From: Pomphorhynchus laevis
Taxonomy: Eukaryota > Acanthocephala > Palaeacanthocephala > Echinorhynchida > Pomphorhynchidae
DNA length: 64,000 nt
Direction: 5' to 3'
Assembly (NCBI GenBank): GCA_012934845.2
Contig: WNNJ02001247.1
Coordinates: 45,645 to 109,644, forward strand
A model generated the notes under the pieces. The model made no database searches. It saw nothing but the letters and a program-made list of their open reading frames with translations, and was not told the origin of the DNA. Shown here piece after piece: positions 21,570 through 32,546 of the stretch (positions are counted from its first letter, which is position 1; every line of letters begins with the position of its first letter). The translations under genes and the position numbers were made by a program.

Positions 21570-23450
21570 TCTTGTCGGTCGCTCCTCCCCTCAACCGTTC
21601 CCAGAACACGACTAACGTTGTTGCGTTGGATGTCAACGCTCAGCCTCTGCAGCAGGAAATTCGTATACCACCGCTCTCTAGTCACGGCTGTTATCCGCCC
21701 ACCTATTTCGTGCTACGCATCAAGCGTTTCCACAGCGACCGGCACAAAATTGTAGATCAGAGTCAGGTAGGCGTATTTGCTGCGTTTCCCAGCCTCTGCT
21801 CCATTGGCTACCGCTCCAGATCCGTTTACAGCTGTATTTAGATGACTTGGCGTCAGAGTGCCCGGGCAGGTGAAATCTAGTCCTAGCACTTGCCACTCGA
21901 ACATTGAGTCAGAGACAATTAATCCGGGCGCCTGTCGTCATGTTGCGCCAGTGATTTCTGCTCCAAACGCGATAGGATCTCAGCCGACATCAGTGCACGA
22001 TTAATGAGATCGTTGACTGCGCTGTGGCGTGACAGTCTGCTGATTGACTTGCGGCAGCTAAGCCCATGTCGTTCACTGGCATCTACATCCGCTCCAGAGA
22101 CGCATACATATGACATACAGACTGGGACACCGAGGCGCAGGGCAATTGCGATGCGGAGTGACGAGTTGTCGAGTCTCGTGCCGAGCGACGAGTAGAAACG
22201 TGCGTGAAGGAAGGCCTCGAAATGATGTGCAGTAGCCGCAATTAGACGCGCTTTGCTCGATTGGTCAGGTGCAGCTGACAACACCTTCGATTCCTGGACA
22301 ATAACCAGCGGCGTATCCCAGACCTTCTGTTCTGTAGCGAAGAGCAGTTGGACTGACATCAAACCTACTCGAGACTGCCATTCGGTCAATGCGGTAGTTT
22401 ATTTCGGTTCGCTGATACTGCAGTAGTCATTTATTCGCTCTGGCAGGAGCTGAATTATGAGTGTTTGCGACCCGGCGACCGTTAATAGGATGGTCGGTAG
22501 AACAATGGCTGTCTCTCTGCTTATGCCGAGTCCGTCGTTAGTAATCGTCATGATGCCTGGTCCTATGCCCTATCAGACAACGCAATATTGAGGATAGACT
22601 GCAACGACGACCGAATTACGTTGTCGTATTCGAACAATAGCTGCTTCATGTAGCATGGCGCGTCGCGCAGTGTTCATCGTCTCCGGTATCGCGAAGCAGT
22701 TTTTTAGCAGGAACAGCGCATCGTGAGCGTAGAGAAGCGTTCACTTGCGAGACATGCGTTGCAACTAATGCGGCTTCATCTCCAGTCCCTTGTCGAAGCT
22801 CTGATCACATCTGATCGACGCTCCAAGCAACATTGCTGATGCTGGGTCGACGTGTTTGATGTGTAGAGCAACAGCCCTGAAACTTCTCACAACCTCGTCG
22901 ATTGTAATGAGCTCACACTTGCCAACGTTGATGACGAGGCCAGCTCTTTTACTCGCGTCGTCAACATACCCTAGTCTGTGAGTAACGTGTCCATAACACC
23001 GCCTTGCATGGCATCATGCATATAACACATATTGCGCTCGGAATTGATTCGCTTTGCCAGTGTTAAGGCAGTAAGGCAGAAAAACAGCATACCGAAAGGA
23101 TTGCCTTGCTGTGGTTTCTCGTCTGATATCAGCGTGTACTGGCCGAAACGTAGGAGGATTTGCTGGAGTAGCAGCTGGGCACGTATGGATACAGTTTCGG
23201 TAGCTCTATGCAGATTACTGTCAACATCGCATCGCGGCTTGGAGTATTAAAAGTGTTTGCGAAGTCGATTTTCAACAGAGCCTGGCCACTGGTAATGTTC
23301 GCTAGATAGCAACGGGCAGCGTGTGCAGCTGTTTCTGCTCCTCGCTGAATCCCAAAGCCGAGTTGAGACGGTGCCAATTTCGCGACTACCTCGTCCCTCA
23401 CAGCGCGAAGGCGGCACTCGCTACAAGACAGCGAAGTGTGAAGGCCACTG
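21570..23450 (-). mobile_element. Fragment of an unassigned LINE reverse transcriptase
   Basis: Minus-strand pieces at 23129-23401 and 21919-22389. The first has LAPSQLGFGIQRGAETAAHA, then LLKIDFANTFNT (motif A, with DFANTFN for the usual D-x4-FN), the pattern of a LINE group with a 'G-x-GAEAA-HAAR' signature. The second is the C-terminal region with repeated acidic/Arg segments. Higher GC than its surroundings. It lies between two oppositely oriented PLE copies. Both ends are missing and the frames are broken. Confidence 0.7.
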
Positions 23451-24301
23451 CTTTAGTACTGACATAATAGTATAATTTATAATTATAATTATAATTATAT
23501 TATAATTTTTTATAATGATAAAAAATAAAAAAATAACAGAAAACAATTGTTAAAATGAATAAATTCTTGAGGCTTATTACATTCATAAAAACTCCAATAT
23601 ATTGTGTCGAATAATAAACCTGACGTATCGTTAAATACCTTGTAAATATGTTGTAAATGATTCTTTTGTTTAAATAATCATTTCTATATTATTTTTTCTT
23701 TATTTAATTTTTCTAGTACTTTTAATTATTATTTTTTATATTTTTTCTAATTTTTTCAAATTATTTATTTTGAATAAAAATATTTGGTTATTATTTTTGT
23801 TTTGTTTCTAAACTATTTTTAATCATCCTTTTTTATTGCGTTTTGTGTACCTTCAAAAGTTGCTGAAATCGTGTCAAAAATTCAAACAACAGTGAAAGCA
23901 GCCAGTTATCTCTAATAACAGCAACACCTTATTATTGTTATGGTTTTTGTTTTGCTTCTAAACTATTTTGAATCGTCCTTTTTTGTTGCGTTTTGTGTAC
24001 CTTCAAAAGTTGCAGAAATCGTGTCAAAAATTCGTTGTTTTTACGAAGTAAGATGATTGTTTCCGATATAAATGAACTTGAAACAAATAATAAGATAATT
24101 AGAATTCTATAAGATAAAACGGTTTTCCATCATAAGGAATTAAAAAGGCTTTCTACAAAAGTACCAAACCGGATGAACAAGTTGTTTTTGGCCCAGAACG
24201 AGAAAATAAATACATAGGATTACATTTATAAATAACTTTTGGAATATTATTTCAAAAGATTTATTTGAAACAATAAAACATTAAATACTTCAAATATTGT
24301 T

Positions 24302-24598
24302 TTGTATAATAGTAAAATACCGAAGTTACACAACATTTTGAAAAAGAAACCCAAACATGATAATTATGGAGTTGTTTATAAAATTTCTTGTTTAGAATGC
24401 GATAAAATATATGTGGGTCAAACAGGTCAACCATTAGAGACTAGATTAAAACAGCACAAACACACACTCAAAAAGGTCCTCAGTAGCGCTATTGTGGACC
24501 ATAGTTTAAATTTAGATCACAATAGTGACTATAATAATACTGTTGTTTTAGCAAAAGATACCGATTGTTTAAATAGAAAAATTCTTGAGGCTTATTAA
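24302..24598 (+). CDS. PLE GIY-YIG endonuclease segment
   Basis: A 98-codon open piece. It carries VVYKISCLECDKIYVGQTGQ, where the GIY-YIG motif appears as VVY...IYVG, then LETRLKQHKHTLKK and AIVDHSLNLDHN with the conserved histidines, ending RKILEAY. In PLEs this domain follows the reverse transcriptase and nicks the target; the CxxC between the two motif halves (CLEC) is typical of PLE nucleases. The RT part is missing here, so this is a remnant and not a working gene. Confidence 0.85.
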   Translation: MYNSKIPKLHNILKKKPKHDNYGVVYKISCLECDKIYVGQTGQPLETRLKQHKHTLKKVLSSAIVDHSLNLDHNSDYNNTVVLAKDTDCLNRKILEAY

Positions 24599-25017
24599 AT
24601 TCATAAAAACTCCAATATTATTATGCCGAATAATAAACCTGACGTAACTTTAAATAATTTATAAAGATGCTGTAAACGATTCTTTTGTTTAAATAATCAT
24701 TTCTATTTTATGTTTATACTTTCTTCAATTTTTCTAGTACTTTTAATTATTATTTTTTTATATTTTTTCTAATTTTTTCAAATTATTTATTTTGAATGAA
24801 AATATTACAGTAATTATTTTTGTTTCTAAACTATTTTTAATCATATTTTTTCATTGCGTTTTGTGTACCTTCAAAAGTTACCGAAATCGTGTAAAAAATT
24901 CAAACATGACAGCAGCTGGTTGTCGCTGATAATAGCAGCACCTGCCCTAAGCAAATGGCGGTGACCGTTTTAAACTTTTTATATAAGCATGTACATTTTA
25001 AAAAACATTAAAATTTT

Positions 25018-25047
25018 CTGAAGATGCTAACAGAAGTTAGCGAAATA
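25018..25047 (+). ncRNA. Hammerhead-like core at the PLE end
   Basis: CUGAAGA, U, a 6-bp hairpin GCUAAC/GUUAGC with loop AGAA, then GAAAU. The same core is found in reverse at 11995-12012. The stem III palindrome of the other families is absent, and stem I is not visible. Confidence 0.5.
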
Positions 25048-25209
25048 TCAAAAAAATCCTCTTTTCTTCTATTCAACTCCAATATTGTGGGTTTCACTGC
25101 GCTGGGTAACTATTTATTACGCTACATCGCCTACTATTGTATTATAAGACGAAATGCGAAACGCTGGTTTGGAAGCGATCTCTTCAAATTTATACATCGA
25201 CAAATATGT

Positions 25210-25935
25210 TGGATACATTGTACTTCTAAATAAATCTGTTTCTACTAGCAAGCTACAGATTTAACTGTAGAGTTTCCTCTCTCAATAATATGTGCAAATA
25301 TTCGGTGAGTCAACATCACAGAATCCATACAAAACGAAATATGTTATATTTTGTGCTGCGAACAAAAGTACAAATAGTTACATTAAAGTGTAAATTTATT
25401 TTAATGTAATTTTCATGTTTTTAATATTTTTTTTAGTTTTATCTTATATTTAAAAAACAATCAATTATTATTAAAAAATTAACATTAATGCAATTTTATT
25501 TTATTCTGTCTCTTAAATACAAGAATAAACGTATACCTGTAAAATAGAGAGTTTAAGAGAGTATATGCATTAAGAGAGTTTCCTCTCTTAATGCATATGT
25601 GCATATTATTTTTTATTTACAGGAACGAAGAAATTAGTTTTATTGAAAATAAGCATTTATTTTCTCTTATAGTTTTTCAATTATTTTACAACAATAAAGA
25701 AATTAGTTTGAAATTTAAAAAGTAATTTCTTCATTCTTGTAAATTTAAAAACTATAAAAAGAAAAAAAATGGATATTTTTATGTGTATTTTCAACTAAAA
25801 ATTAATTAAAGGATCACTATGTCGTAATTATTAATTAATTAATCAATTAATTAATTAATTAATTTTTGTTATTAATCAATTAATAACAATATAAAAAAAA
25901 TTCCAAACAACAGATAATCTCAGAATGGTGTTGTT
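25210..25935. other. AT-rich intergenic DNA
   Basis: No gene seen. Contains TTAA-type repeats at 25825-25880 (ATTAATTAATTAATC and variants) and two copies of a CTCTCTTAATGCATATGTGC-like sequence near 25285 and 25570. Confidence 0.5.
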
Positions 25936-25939
25936 GGAT

Positions 25940-26175
25940 TACGAAGCAAATATACCGTATTTAAACAAATAAATGTCGCCAATCACCAAATCAATTATAG
26001 GGATTCACTGTAGCTTAGAATCATGAAGAACAACCACTTCCTTGTCTCCTTCAATTTTATCCTGAAGTCCTCTAAATTGTCTGTCTTTCTGCCAATCATT
26101 TACGCCAGTTACAACCACGACTATCAAAACGGCCAAAAGAATAGCAACCCCCTTCAATCCATTCCAACAATGATT
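25940..26175 (-). pseudogene. Plasma-membrane Ca2+-ATPase (PMCA) gene fragment
   Basis: On the minus strand the piece reads EWIEG, then VAILLAVLIVVVVTGVNDWQ, then KDRQFRGLQDKIEG, then IPIIDLVIGDI. This is the signature of PMCA pumps between transmembrane helix 2 and the start of the A domain (family pattern WIEGAAIL...NDW.KE.QFRGLQ..IE...IPV.EIVVGDI). The fragment begins right after an acceptor-like TTATTAG (complement of 26176-26182), so it looks like one exon of an unprocessed copy. It is broken: a run of five C at 26148-26152 shifts the frame between WIEG and VAIL, and TGA (complement of 26005-26007) interrupts before IPII. No other PMCA exon is seen in the window. Either a dead gene duplicate or a fragment carried by a transposon. 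Confidence 0.82.
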
Positions 26176-26946
26176 CTAATAAGAATATAACGTGAAATAT
26201 AAGATGCGATTTTGATAAAGTAAATATAAATCTATGGACGCATGTAATTAAATTACTAAATATGATCAGAATGCAATTATGTAGGTATAACTATCCAATC
26301 AACACAATTCTGCATTAACAAAAAATAAATCTAAATTTAAACAAATTTAATAAATCAGTTTAAACGAATTTTGTCAATTGAAAACGAGCGGTCAATTAAT
26401 AGTCAAAATTGCCATATAGTGAAATAAAAATAGATTTGCAAACACCCCTGTAGATTTTAAAGACTGCCTATACTTATTCCTTTTAAGCGTAAAATTTTTA
26501 TGGATAATAAACAATATTCAGTTCTTCCTGATGTCCTCTTATCTTTATTCTGATACAACGTCTGTTATTTATTAGTCAATTCATAAAAATGACGTTTATT
26601 TTAAATTTTAATTTTAACTTTATATAAATTATATAAAATCTTATAACAATTTTTTATTATTTCTAATTATTTCTAATTATTTAATTATTTATTATTTTAT
26701 TAATTTTGATATATATACCAGATTATTTATCTGGTTCATTACTTTAAGGTAATATAGCAGATCAAGTTAAAAAACATACCTTCTTTTTTGCATTTGCTGA
26801 AAAAATCGTTTTATAAAAAACCTTTGATCCCTCCGTCATCACTTCACACTCGATGTAGGAATGTGGAATGTCATCAAGCATGAATGCAATACTATGATAT
26901 ACGACGGAGCGATCAAAGGTCTACGACGGAGTGATTAAAGCATTCT

Positions 26947-27207
26947 ATGCAAACAAATTTTTCAGTAAATGCAGAAAAGGAGGTAAGTGGAGTTTGTTCC
27001 TTAAATTTGACCTCGAGCACAGATGGAGAACTACCTCCTGTGCCAACATTGGTAAATCTTGTAATTGTGAAACTCCTCCAACCATTCGAAAAACAGAACT
27101 TATTCAATAAGTTTCCGAGAGGATTCACAGAAATGTACAAAAAGGGATATTATTCAACTCTAAAAAATATTTTGAGGCTGACATTCGAATATCCTTCTGT
27201 ACCTTAG
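26947..27207 (+). CDS. Unrecognised 86-codon open frame
   Basis: The frame (MQTNFSVNAEKEVSGVCSLN at the start, MYKKGYYSTLKNILRLTFE near the end) lies in a short patch with less A/T bias than its flanks. GAGGTAAGTGG inside it (about 26979-26989) is a strong splice donor, which argues that the true structure, if any, is different. I do not recognise a family. May be a remnant of a host gene. Confidence 0.2.
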   Translation: MQTNFSVNAEKEVSGVCSLNLTSSTDGELPPVPTLVNLVIVKLLQPFEKQNLFNKFPRGFTEMYKKGYYSTLKNILRLTFEYPSVP

Positions 27208-27262
27208 ATCTCACAGTTGCCTACATGGAGTTTTTTAATAGAAGTTTTTCTGATTATTTGTA

Positions 27263-28080
27263 TTAGAATAAGATACTAGATAGTTTTATCAGAGGAAATA
27301 CGTCTTTAACACGTATTTGGCTCCGCTGCTATGCTGGGTAGAGGAGTTAGGGGCCGAAACCTGATAGCATAGCAGTTCCTCTTGATGACCTCTAATTCTT
27401 ATTTTGATACAACGTCTGTTATTTATTAGTCAATTCATAAAAATGACGTTTATTTTAAATTTCAATTTTTTATTTTAACTTGATTTAAATTATAGAAAAT
27501 CTAAAACAATTATTAATTTTATTATTTAATTATTAAATTTTGATTTAGCATTATTATGTTTTGTTTATTTTATAATTATATTAAATACGTAGACTCAGTT
27601 AGCTGATTTGATTTGTTCACAGAGGTTAATCCCGTAAGGCAATTTTTAGTAACTGACGGATCAAATTCGTTACACTGCTCACCAACGAGCAAAAAGCTGA
27701 TTTGATTCTTTGTATTAGAATAAGGTAAACTAAATAATCAAATTTTATCATAGGAAAAACGCCATTAGCATGTATTTGACCTTTTGCTATGTTTGATTGA
27801 GGAATAGTGTCCGAAACATTATAACATAGCAGTGTCTCCTGATGACCTCTAATCCGTGTTCTAATACATCGTCTCTTATTTATTTGTCCATTCATAAAAA
27901 ATTGATTTTTATTTTAAATTTGAAATTTAAATTTTAATTTGATATTATTAAATTTTAATTCTCATATAATAATTATAATTATTCATAATAATTTGCAATT
28001 TAATTATTAATTATTTAATTATTTGGTATTTATTTAGCATTTTATTTTAATTTATAAATAATATAAAATACGTAGACTTA
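27263..28080. repeat. PLE-terminal repeat, two diverged copies
   Basis: Copies at 27263-27590 and 27700-28080 share TTAGAATAAG, GGCC-GAAACCTGATAGC, CTGATGACCTCTAAT and a long AT tail with CAATTCATAAAAATGACGTT. They contain CTGATGA and GAAAC, and long complementary arms (CTGCTATG/CATAGCAG; AGAATAAG/CTTATTCT), but a hammerhead UH strand cannot be placed. Better copies follow PLE coding pieces at 28560 and 35480; a reversed copy lies at 41280-41480. Confidence 0.7.
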
Positions 28081-28315
28081 ATTATCTGAAAATAAAAATA
28101 TAAAAATTATTTCTAAGTAATAAATATACATTTAATGTAATAGAACATTTAATAACATTTAATTAAATGTAATAATAACATTTAATTTATTATACATTTA
28201 ATATAATAAATATTGTTTATTTGATCATTTTTGATCATATTTTTAGTCTATATTAAATGTCATCAGGAAGAAATCAGATCAGATAACTGAGTAGACGTAT
28301 TTTAAATCCTACGTT

Positions 28316-28945
28316 TTGCATGAGCATTCATGCATACCATATAATATAAAATATAATACATTAAATAATGAAATTTTAAGAATTGCAACAATATGTAATG
28401 ATATTGGCTTTCTTAAAAATCATTTAAATAATTTAATAGATACATATTTTAAACTAGGTTACTATAAAAATAACATCAAGCAGAAAATAGTAAAATATAT
28501 AAATCAACACAATAATATAAAGAATAAATTTAAACTCTTAAGTGGCAAATTTTTATGGATGAATAATAAATAATATACTTTGCATTAGAATAAGATACTA
28601 GATAGTTATTTCAGAGGAAATACATCATTAGCATGTATTTGGCCCCGCTGCTATGTTGGGTAGAGGAGTTAGGGGCCGAAACCTGATAGCATAGCAGTTC
28701 CTCCTGATGACCTCTACTTCTTATTCTGATACAACGTCTGTTATTTATTAGTCAATTCATAAAAATGACGTTTATTTTAAATTTTATTTTTTATTTTTTT
28801 ATTTTTTATTTTTTAACTTGATTAAAATTATAGAAAATCTAAAAACAATTATTAATTTTATTATTTAATTATTAAATTTTGATTTAGCATTATTATGTTT
28901 TGTTTATTTTATAATTATATAACAATACGTAGACTCAGTTAGCTG
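28316..28945 (+). mobile_element. PLE fragment with terminal repeat
   Basis: 28316-28573 is an 85-codon open piece, NEILRIATICNDIGFLKNHL, then KLGYYKNNIKQKI, which resembles the linker between RT and GIY-YIG in PLEs. It runs directly into the terminal repeat described at 27263 (28575-28945). The same junction is found at 35345-35860, so it belongs to the element and is not a chance fusion. Its last coding bases also occur at 21163-21203. Confidence 0.65.
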
Positions 28946-29096
28946 ATTTAATTTGAATTAAATACAATGGCCAACGAAATTAAAAGTATCACCAAAATAT
29001 GCAATGATATTAGTCTTCTTTAAAATCATTAAAATTATATTTATAATTTTAATTTAAGAATCGCTTAACCAAAGTAATAAACAATAATGCAGATTT

Positions 29097-29300
29097 TATT
29101 TGACGTTTCGGGATTTGCTACCTTCTTAAATTGTATGTATACAATATCTCAAATTTCCTGTATATATAGACAATTCAGCAACAAATACTATCTAGTGTTT
29201 AAGAATTTAAAAAGTTAGAGATCTAATATACATACAATTTTTGAAGAAGCCGCAAGGCGAAATGTAAAATTGAAGAATTAATCTGTTTTTTGTTGGTAGA
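29097..29300. repeat. Inverted repeat with degenerate hammerhead-like cores
   Basis: GACGTTTCGGGATTTGC at 29100 (minus strand GAAACG) and TTTGAAGAAGCCGCAAGGCGAA near 29240 (UUGAAGA, hairpin GCC/GGC, GAAA) face each other around a palindromic centre. A further degenerate copy (TTGAAAAAGCG..GCGAAAC) lies near 29640. Confidence 0.4.
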
Positions 29301-29732
29301 GACCACTAATCATATATAAGAGGATTAGTCAAATCGTCGTTGCTCGAGATTGTCGTGATGACAATTCTTTCAAAATATTAATAGATTTTAAAATCGTGCA
29401 AACGAAAATTTAATTTGTTTTTAGCAAAACTAGCTTTTGCTAATAGCTTTTGTTATTAGCTTTTGAGAAATCCCAAAGCTAATATAAATAAGATTAAGAA
29501 CTTATTTGTAGATTAAGAACTTACAAATCATATGGTTTAAATAGCGGCACAATTTTTGAATGGTCAGAAAATGACTGATTTCTTACGCGAATTTTGTAGC
29601 ACATACGAAGCTCTGTAATTGTAGATTTGTGACAGAATTTTTTGAAAAAGCGTGTGAAACGCGAAACTAGTAAAATAACGTTGTAAATTGTTGTCATCTT
29701 TTAACCACCAGTTTATTGAAAAATTTGGAATA

Positions 29733-30730
29733 TATATAATAGTAGTGCACAGATGTGCTGAGTAAACAACGGTCTAGGATTTCTTACGAAATACGGCATT
29801 TATACTAAATGGTGTTGCTTGATAGACTGGACTTCGATTCACGACTTTCAATCACCATGTCACTTCTAGACGACCACTTCAGCATCGAAATGATGAGTAC
29901 CCGGCAACACTCATCAGTAGAATGAGGTACACACTGGTCGTTTCAGTTGCCTGTATGACATTGTGAATAAAGGCGTTTCCGACACTGCTTAATTGACTGA
30001 GGCTTACGCTTTTTACCAGATCGAATTGCTGTGCGTACCATCCTTAAAACTAGGCAGAGGTTGTTGCTGAATTGTCGTTGCACTCGTTGGATCCTTAATG
30101 GATACGGAATGTATAATAGTAGGGCACAGATGTGCTGAGTAAACAACGGTCCATGATTTCTTACGAAATACGGCATTTATACTAAATGGTGTTGCTTGAT
30201 AGACTGGACTTCAATTCACGACTTTCAATCACCATGTCACTTCTAGACGACCACTTCAGCATCGAAATGATGATTATCCGGCAACGCTTATCAGTAGAAT
30301 GAGGTACACACTGGTCGTTTCGGTTGCCTGTGTGACATTGTGAACAAAGGCGATTCCGACACTGCTTAATTGACTGAGGCTTACGCTCTTTACCAGATCG
30401 AATTGCTGTGCAGACAATCCTTAAACACTAGGCAGAGGTAGTTGCTGAATTGTCGTTGCACTCGTTGGATTCTTAATGGATACGGCATGTATAATAGTAG
30501 TGCACAGATATGCTGAGTAGACAACGGTCCAGGATTTCTTACGAAATACGGCATGAATACTAAATGGTGTTGCTTGATAGACAGGACTTCGATTTACGAC
30601 TTTTAGTCACTATGTCACTTCTGGACGACCAATGAGTACCCATCAACACTCGTCAGTTGAATGAAGTACTATTTAGTCGTTTCGGTTGTTTTTGTAACAT
30701 TGTGAATAAAGGCGTTTCCGACATTTTGCA
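29733..30730 (-). mobile_element. Tandem array of the 378-bp permuted-hammerhead family
   Basis: About 2.6 units, with AGTAGTGCACAG-type starts at 29741, 30118 and 30496 (spacing 377 and 378). Each unit repeats the three hammerhead strands described for 18716-18925 in the order B-A-C on the minus strand. The first unit has CUGAUGA and GAAA intact. The second has CUGAUAA in place of CUGAUGA. The third is diverged: CUGACGA, with stem III CGACUA/UGGUCG kept through a U-G pair. No protein is encoded. Other copies: 34196-34560 (partial), 39800-40370. Confidence 0.8.
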
Positions 30731-31020
30731 GGAAGTGTCAGAAATAGCCCTTAATAAGGGCTAATTAGTAAGCTTTGAAATAAATTGTGCTCATTACATT
30801 ATAATCATGATTATACATGGCGGGCAAAACGACAACGGATGTTGCAATGAAGCCGTTAGTTGTAAGAGTGTATTGAATTAGAAGTCATCAAGGAAGGATT
30901 CTTTAGCTGGTTTTCAATGCAAAAGTCACATTGTGCGACCTAGCAAATATTCAATAGATAAATAATCATCCATATATATAAATTTTAAAAATCAAAATCC
31001 ACATGGCTTTTATTTCAAAG

Positions 31021-31046
31021 CTTTCGACATAAATGGTCTTCTTCAG
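31021..31046 (-). ncRNA. Hammerhead-like core
   Basis: On the minus strand CUGAAGA, A, hairpin GAC/GUC with loop CAUUUAU, then GAAAGCUUU; AAAGCTTT is a palindrome in the stem III place. It sits just before the PLE nuclease remnant on the same strand. Stem I is not evident. Confidence 0.5.
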
Positions 31047-31129
31047 TATCTAAAATACTAAATATTTGGTCACAATATAGATTAATCCGTTCTTTTTAAC
31101 TATCACCGCATAAGTGGATTTAATGTCAA

Positions 31130-31700
31130 TCATGGCAAATGACAATCATTATATCCAAAACTGTGCCCTCTGCTTGCGCCGGGCATCACTCTTAAATGAT
31201 GCCTCTATCATGATTACTCTCATTTTATGGTCAGAATTATTTATGCAATGATTAGCTGCTCCATCCCTTCCAATGCGTTTAGCACATATCTTAGCGACGA
31301 CAATTAATCCTTATATTTAGTGAGTTCGATGTCTCTCCAACATAGCGAGAAGGGCATTGAAAACAAACACAAAAATATATTATATTTTTACTTATATAAT
31401 TTGTTTTGCATCTAATTGCGTATCTCAGATTTGTTAATTAACTTTTATAGGATCTTCCTTCGGTGAGGTCGTTACAACACATACAACGCTTGTTCAAACA
31501 TTTGTGTGCCGGAAGTTTCGGTTAATTTTGACCTACTTCCAGTAAAAATTCTTCGGACGTTCACACCTTTCTTGAAAATCATTTTTAGTTCTACTCCAGC
31601 TCCAAGCACATCCTGTATATGTGAACAGGTCATTTTTCAAGTGTAAATTAAGATAGGGGTAATCATACAGAAATGGTGCTGACTATTTCTTTTCTTTTAC
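31130..31700 (-). mobile_element. PLE remnant: linker and GIY-YIG
   Basis: On the minus strand, about 31560-31640 reads VLGAGVELKMIFKKGVNVRR; 31300-31380 reads CFQCPSRYVGETSNSLNIRI, the second half of a GIY-YIG motif with YVGET; 31140-31270 reads AANHCINNSDHKMRVIMIEA and ends KQRAQFWI, the usual C-terminus of the PLE nuclease. Frames are broken between the pieces. Confidence 0.7.
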
Positions 31701-31820
31701 ACTCACGTAAAAGTAAGTTTCTATCCATACCAATAACCTCTGCTAGCTGTCACTCCACAACTTTCTTGTAATATCCGCAAAATATAAATTCTTTATTTAA
31801 AACCTTTAAAAATATATATA

Positions 31821-32440
31821 TAAATTTTTATTGCGAAAAATCGCTTGAAACTGTGGTCCAGGAGCCAAAGCTGGCTACGATTGATTTTTAATCCATATGT
31901 GATGCTAAATAACTGGACTTCGATCATCAGCTCTATCAGTCTAATGTATAACTCCGAGACGATCCTAACCACCCAGCAGTCATCGTCAGTCGGATGAAGT
32001 GGTTAGGGTACGTTTCGACTGCTTTTGTGATAACTATAAAAACACCAGCAATTCCTCACGATGCTATACGAAGCTCAGGTGCAGAAGCGTTTTTACTGGC
32101 TTGTTGCGTGTGGGGACCTTCTAGTTATTCTTTATAAAAGGCACAAATGCTTATCCGTTTATTACGAGGGCACTGAATTTCTCACAGGATTCCTGAAGGA
32201 ATGCGTCATTTTATAAATTTTTATTGCGAAAAATCGCTTGAAACTGTGGTCCAGGAGCCAAAGCTCGCTACGATTGATTTTTAATCCATATGTGATGCTA
32301 AATAGCTGGACTTCGATCATCAGCTCTATCAGTCTAATGTATCACTCCGAGACGATCCTAACCACCCAGCAGTCATCGTCAGTCGGATGAAGTGGTTAGG
32401 GTACGTTTCGACTGCTTTTGTGATAACTATAAAAATTTAT
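31821..32440 (-). mobile_element. Tandem array of the 393-bp permuted-hammerhead family
   Basis: About 1.6 units 393 bases apart (TAAATTTTTATTGCG at 31821 and 32214). Minus-strand strands in copy 1: B is GCAGUC-GAAA-CGUACCCUAACCAC (complement of 31999-32022); A is UCCGA-CUGACGA-U-GACUGC (complement of 31976-31994); C is GUGGUUAGGAUCG-UC-UCGGA (complement of 31953-31972). Stem I UCCGA/UCGGA, stem II GACUGC/GCAGUC, stem III CG plus CC plus seven further pairs. Order B-A-C, as in the 378-bp family, with quite different stem sequences. Copy 2 (from 32346) is the same. Confidence 0.72.
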
Positions 32441-32519
32441 AAAAGAGCGAAACTTGTGTATATAATCAATGTTCTCAAAATAACAAAAAAATCCAAACAA
32501 CTGAGCACTATTTTTAAAA

Positions 32520-32546
32520 CGTTTCGACTTTTTCTGTCTTCGTCAT
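32520..32546 (-). ncRNA. Hammerhead-like core
   Basis: Minus strand: AUGACGA, A, hairpin GAC/GUC, GAAACGUUU. The first core base is A instead of C. Follows the 393-bp array. Confidence 0.35.

Larger units (their letters stand above)
23550..25047 (+). mobile_element. Penelope-like element, plus copy, 3' part
   Basis: The coding remnant is the GIY-YIG nuclease at 24302-24598. Upstream, 23940-24060 duplicates sequence also found at 23820-23890, so the left side is rearranged. Downstream, a ~400-bp tail ends in the hammerhead-like core at 25018-25047. The tail matches the reverse complement of 19450-19740. Confidence 0.8.

Noticed and set aside
27341-27420. Complete hammerhead in the PLE-terminal repeat
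   Set aside because: CTGATGA and GAAAC are there, but the base pair before the predicted cleavage site reads CA or AG where UH is required.
31953-32022. Ordinary type I-III hammerhead in the 393-bp unit
   Set aside because: The strands are all present but in the wrong order for a standard intramolecular hammerhead, so it is reported only as a permuted arrangement.
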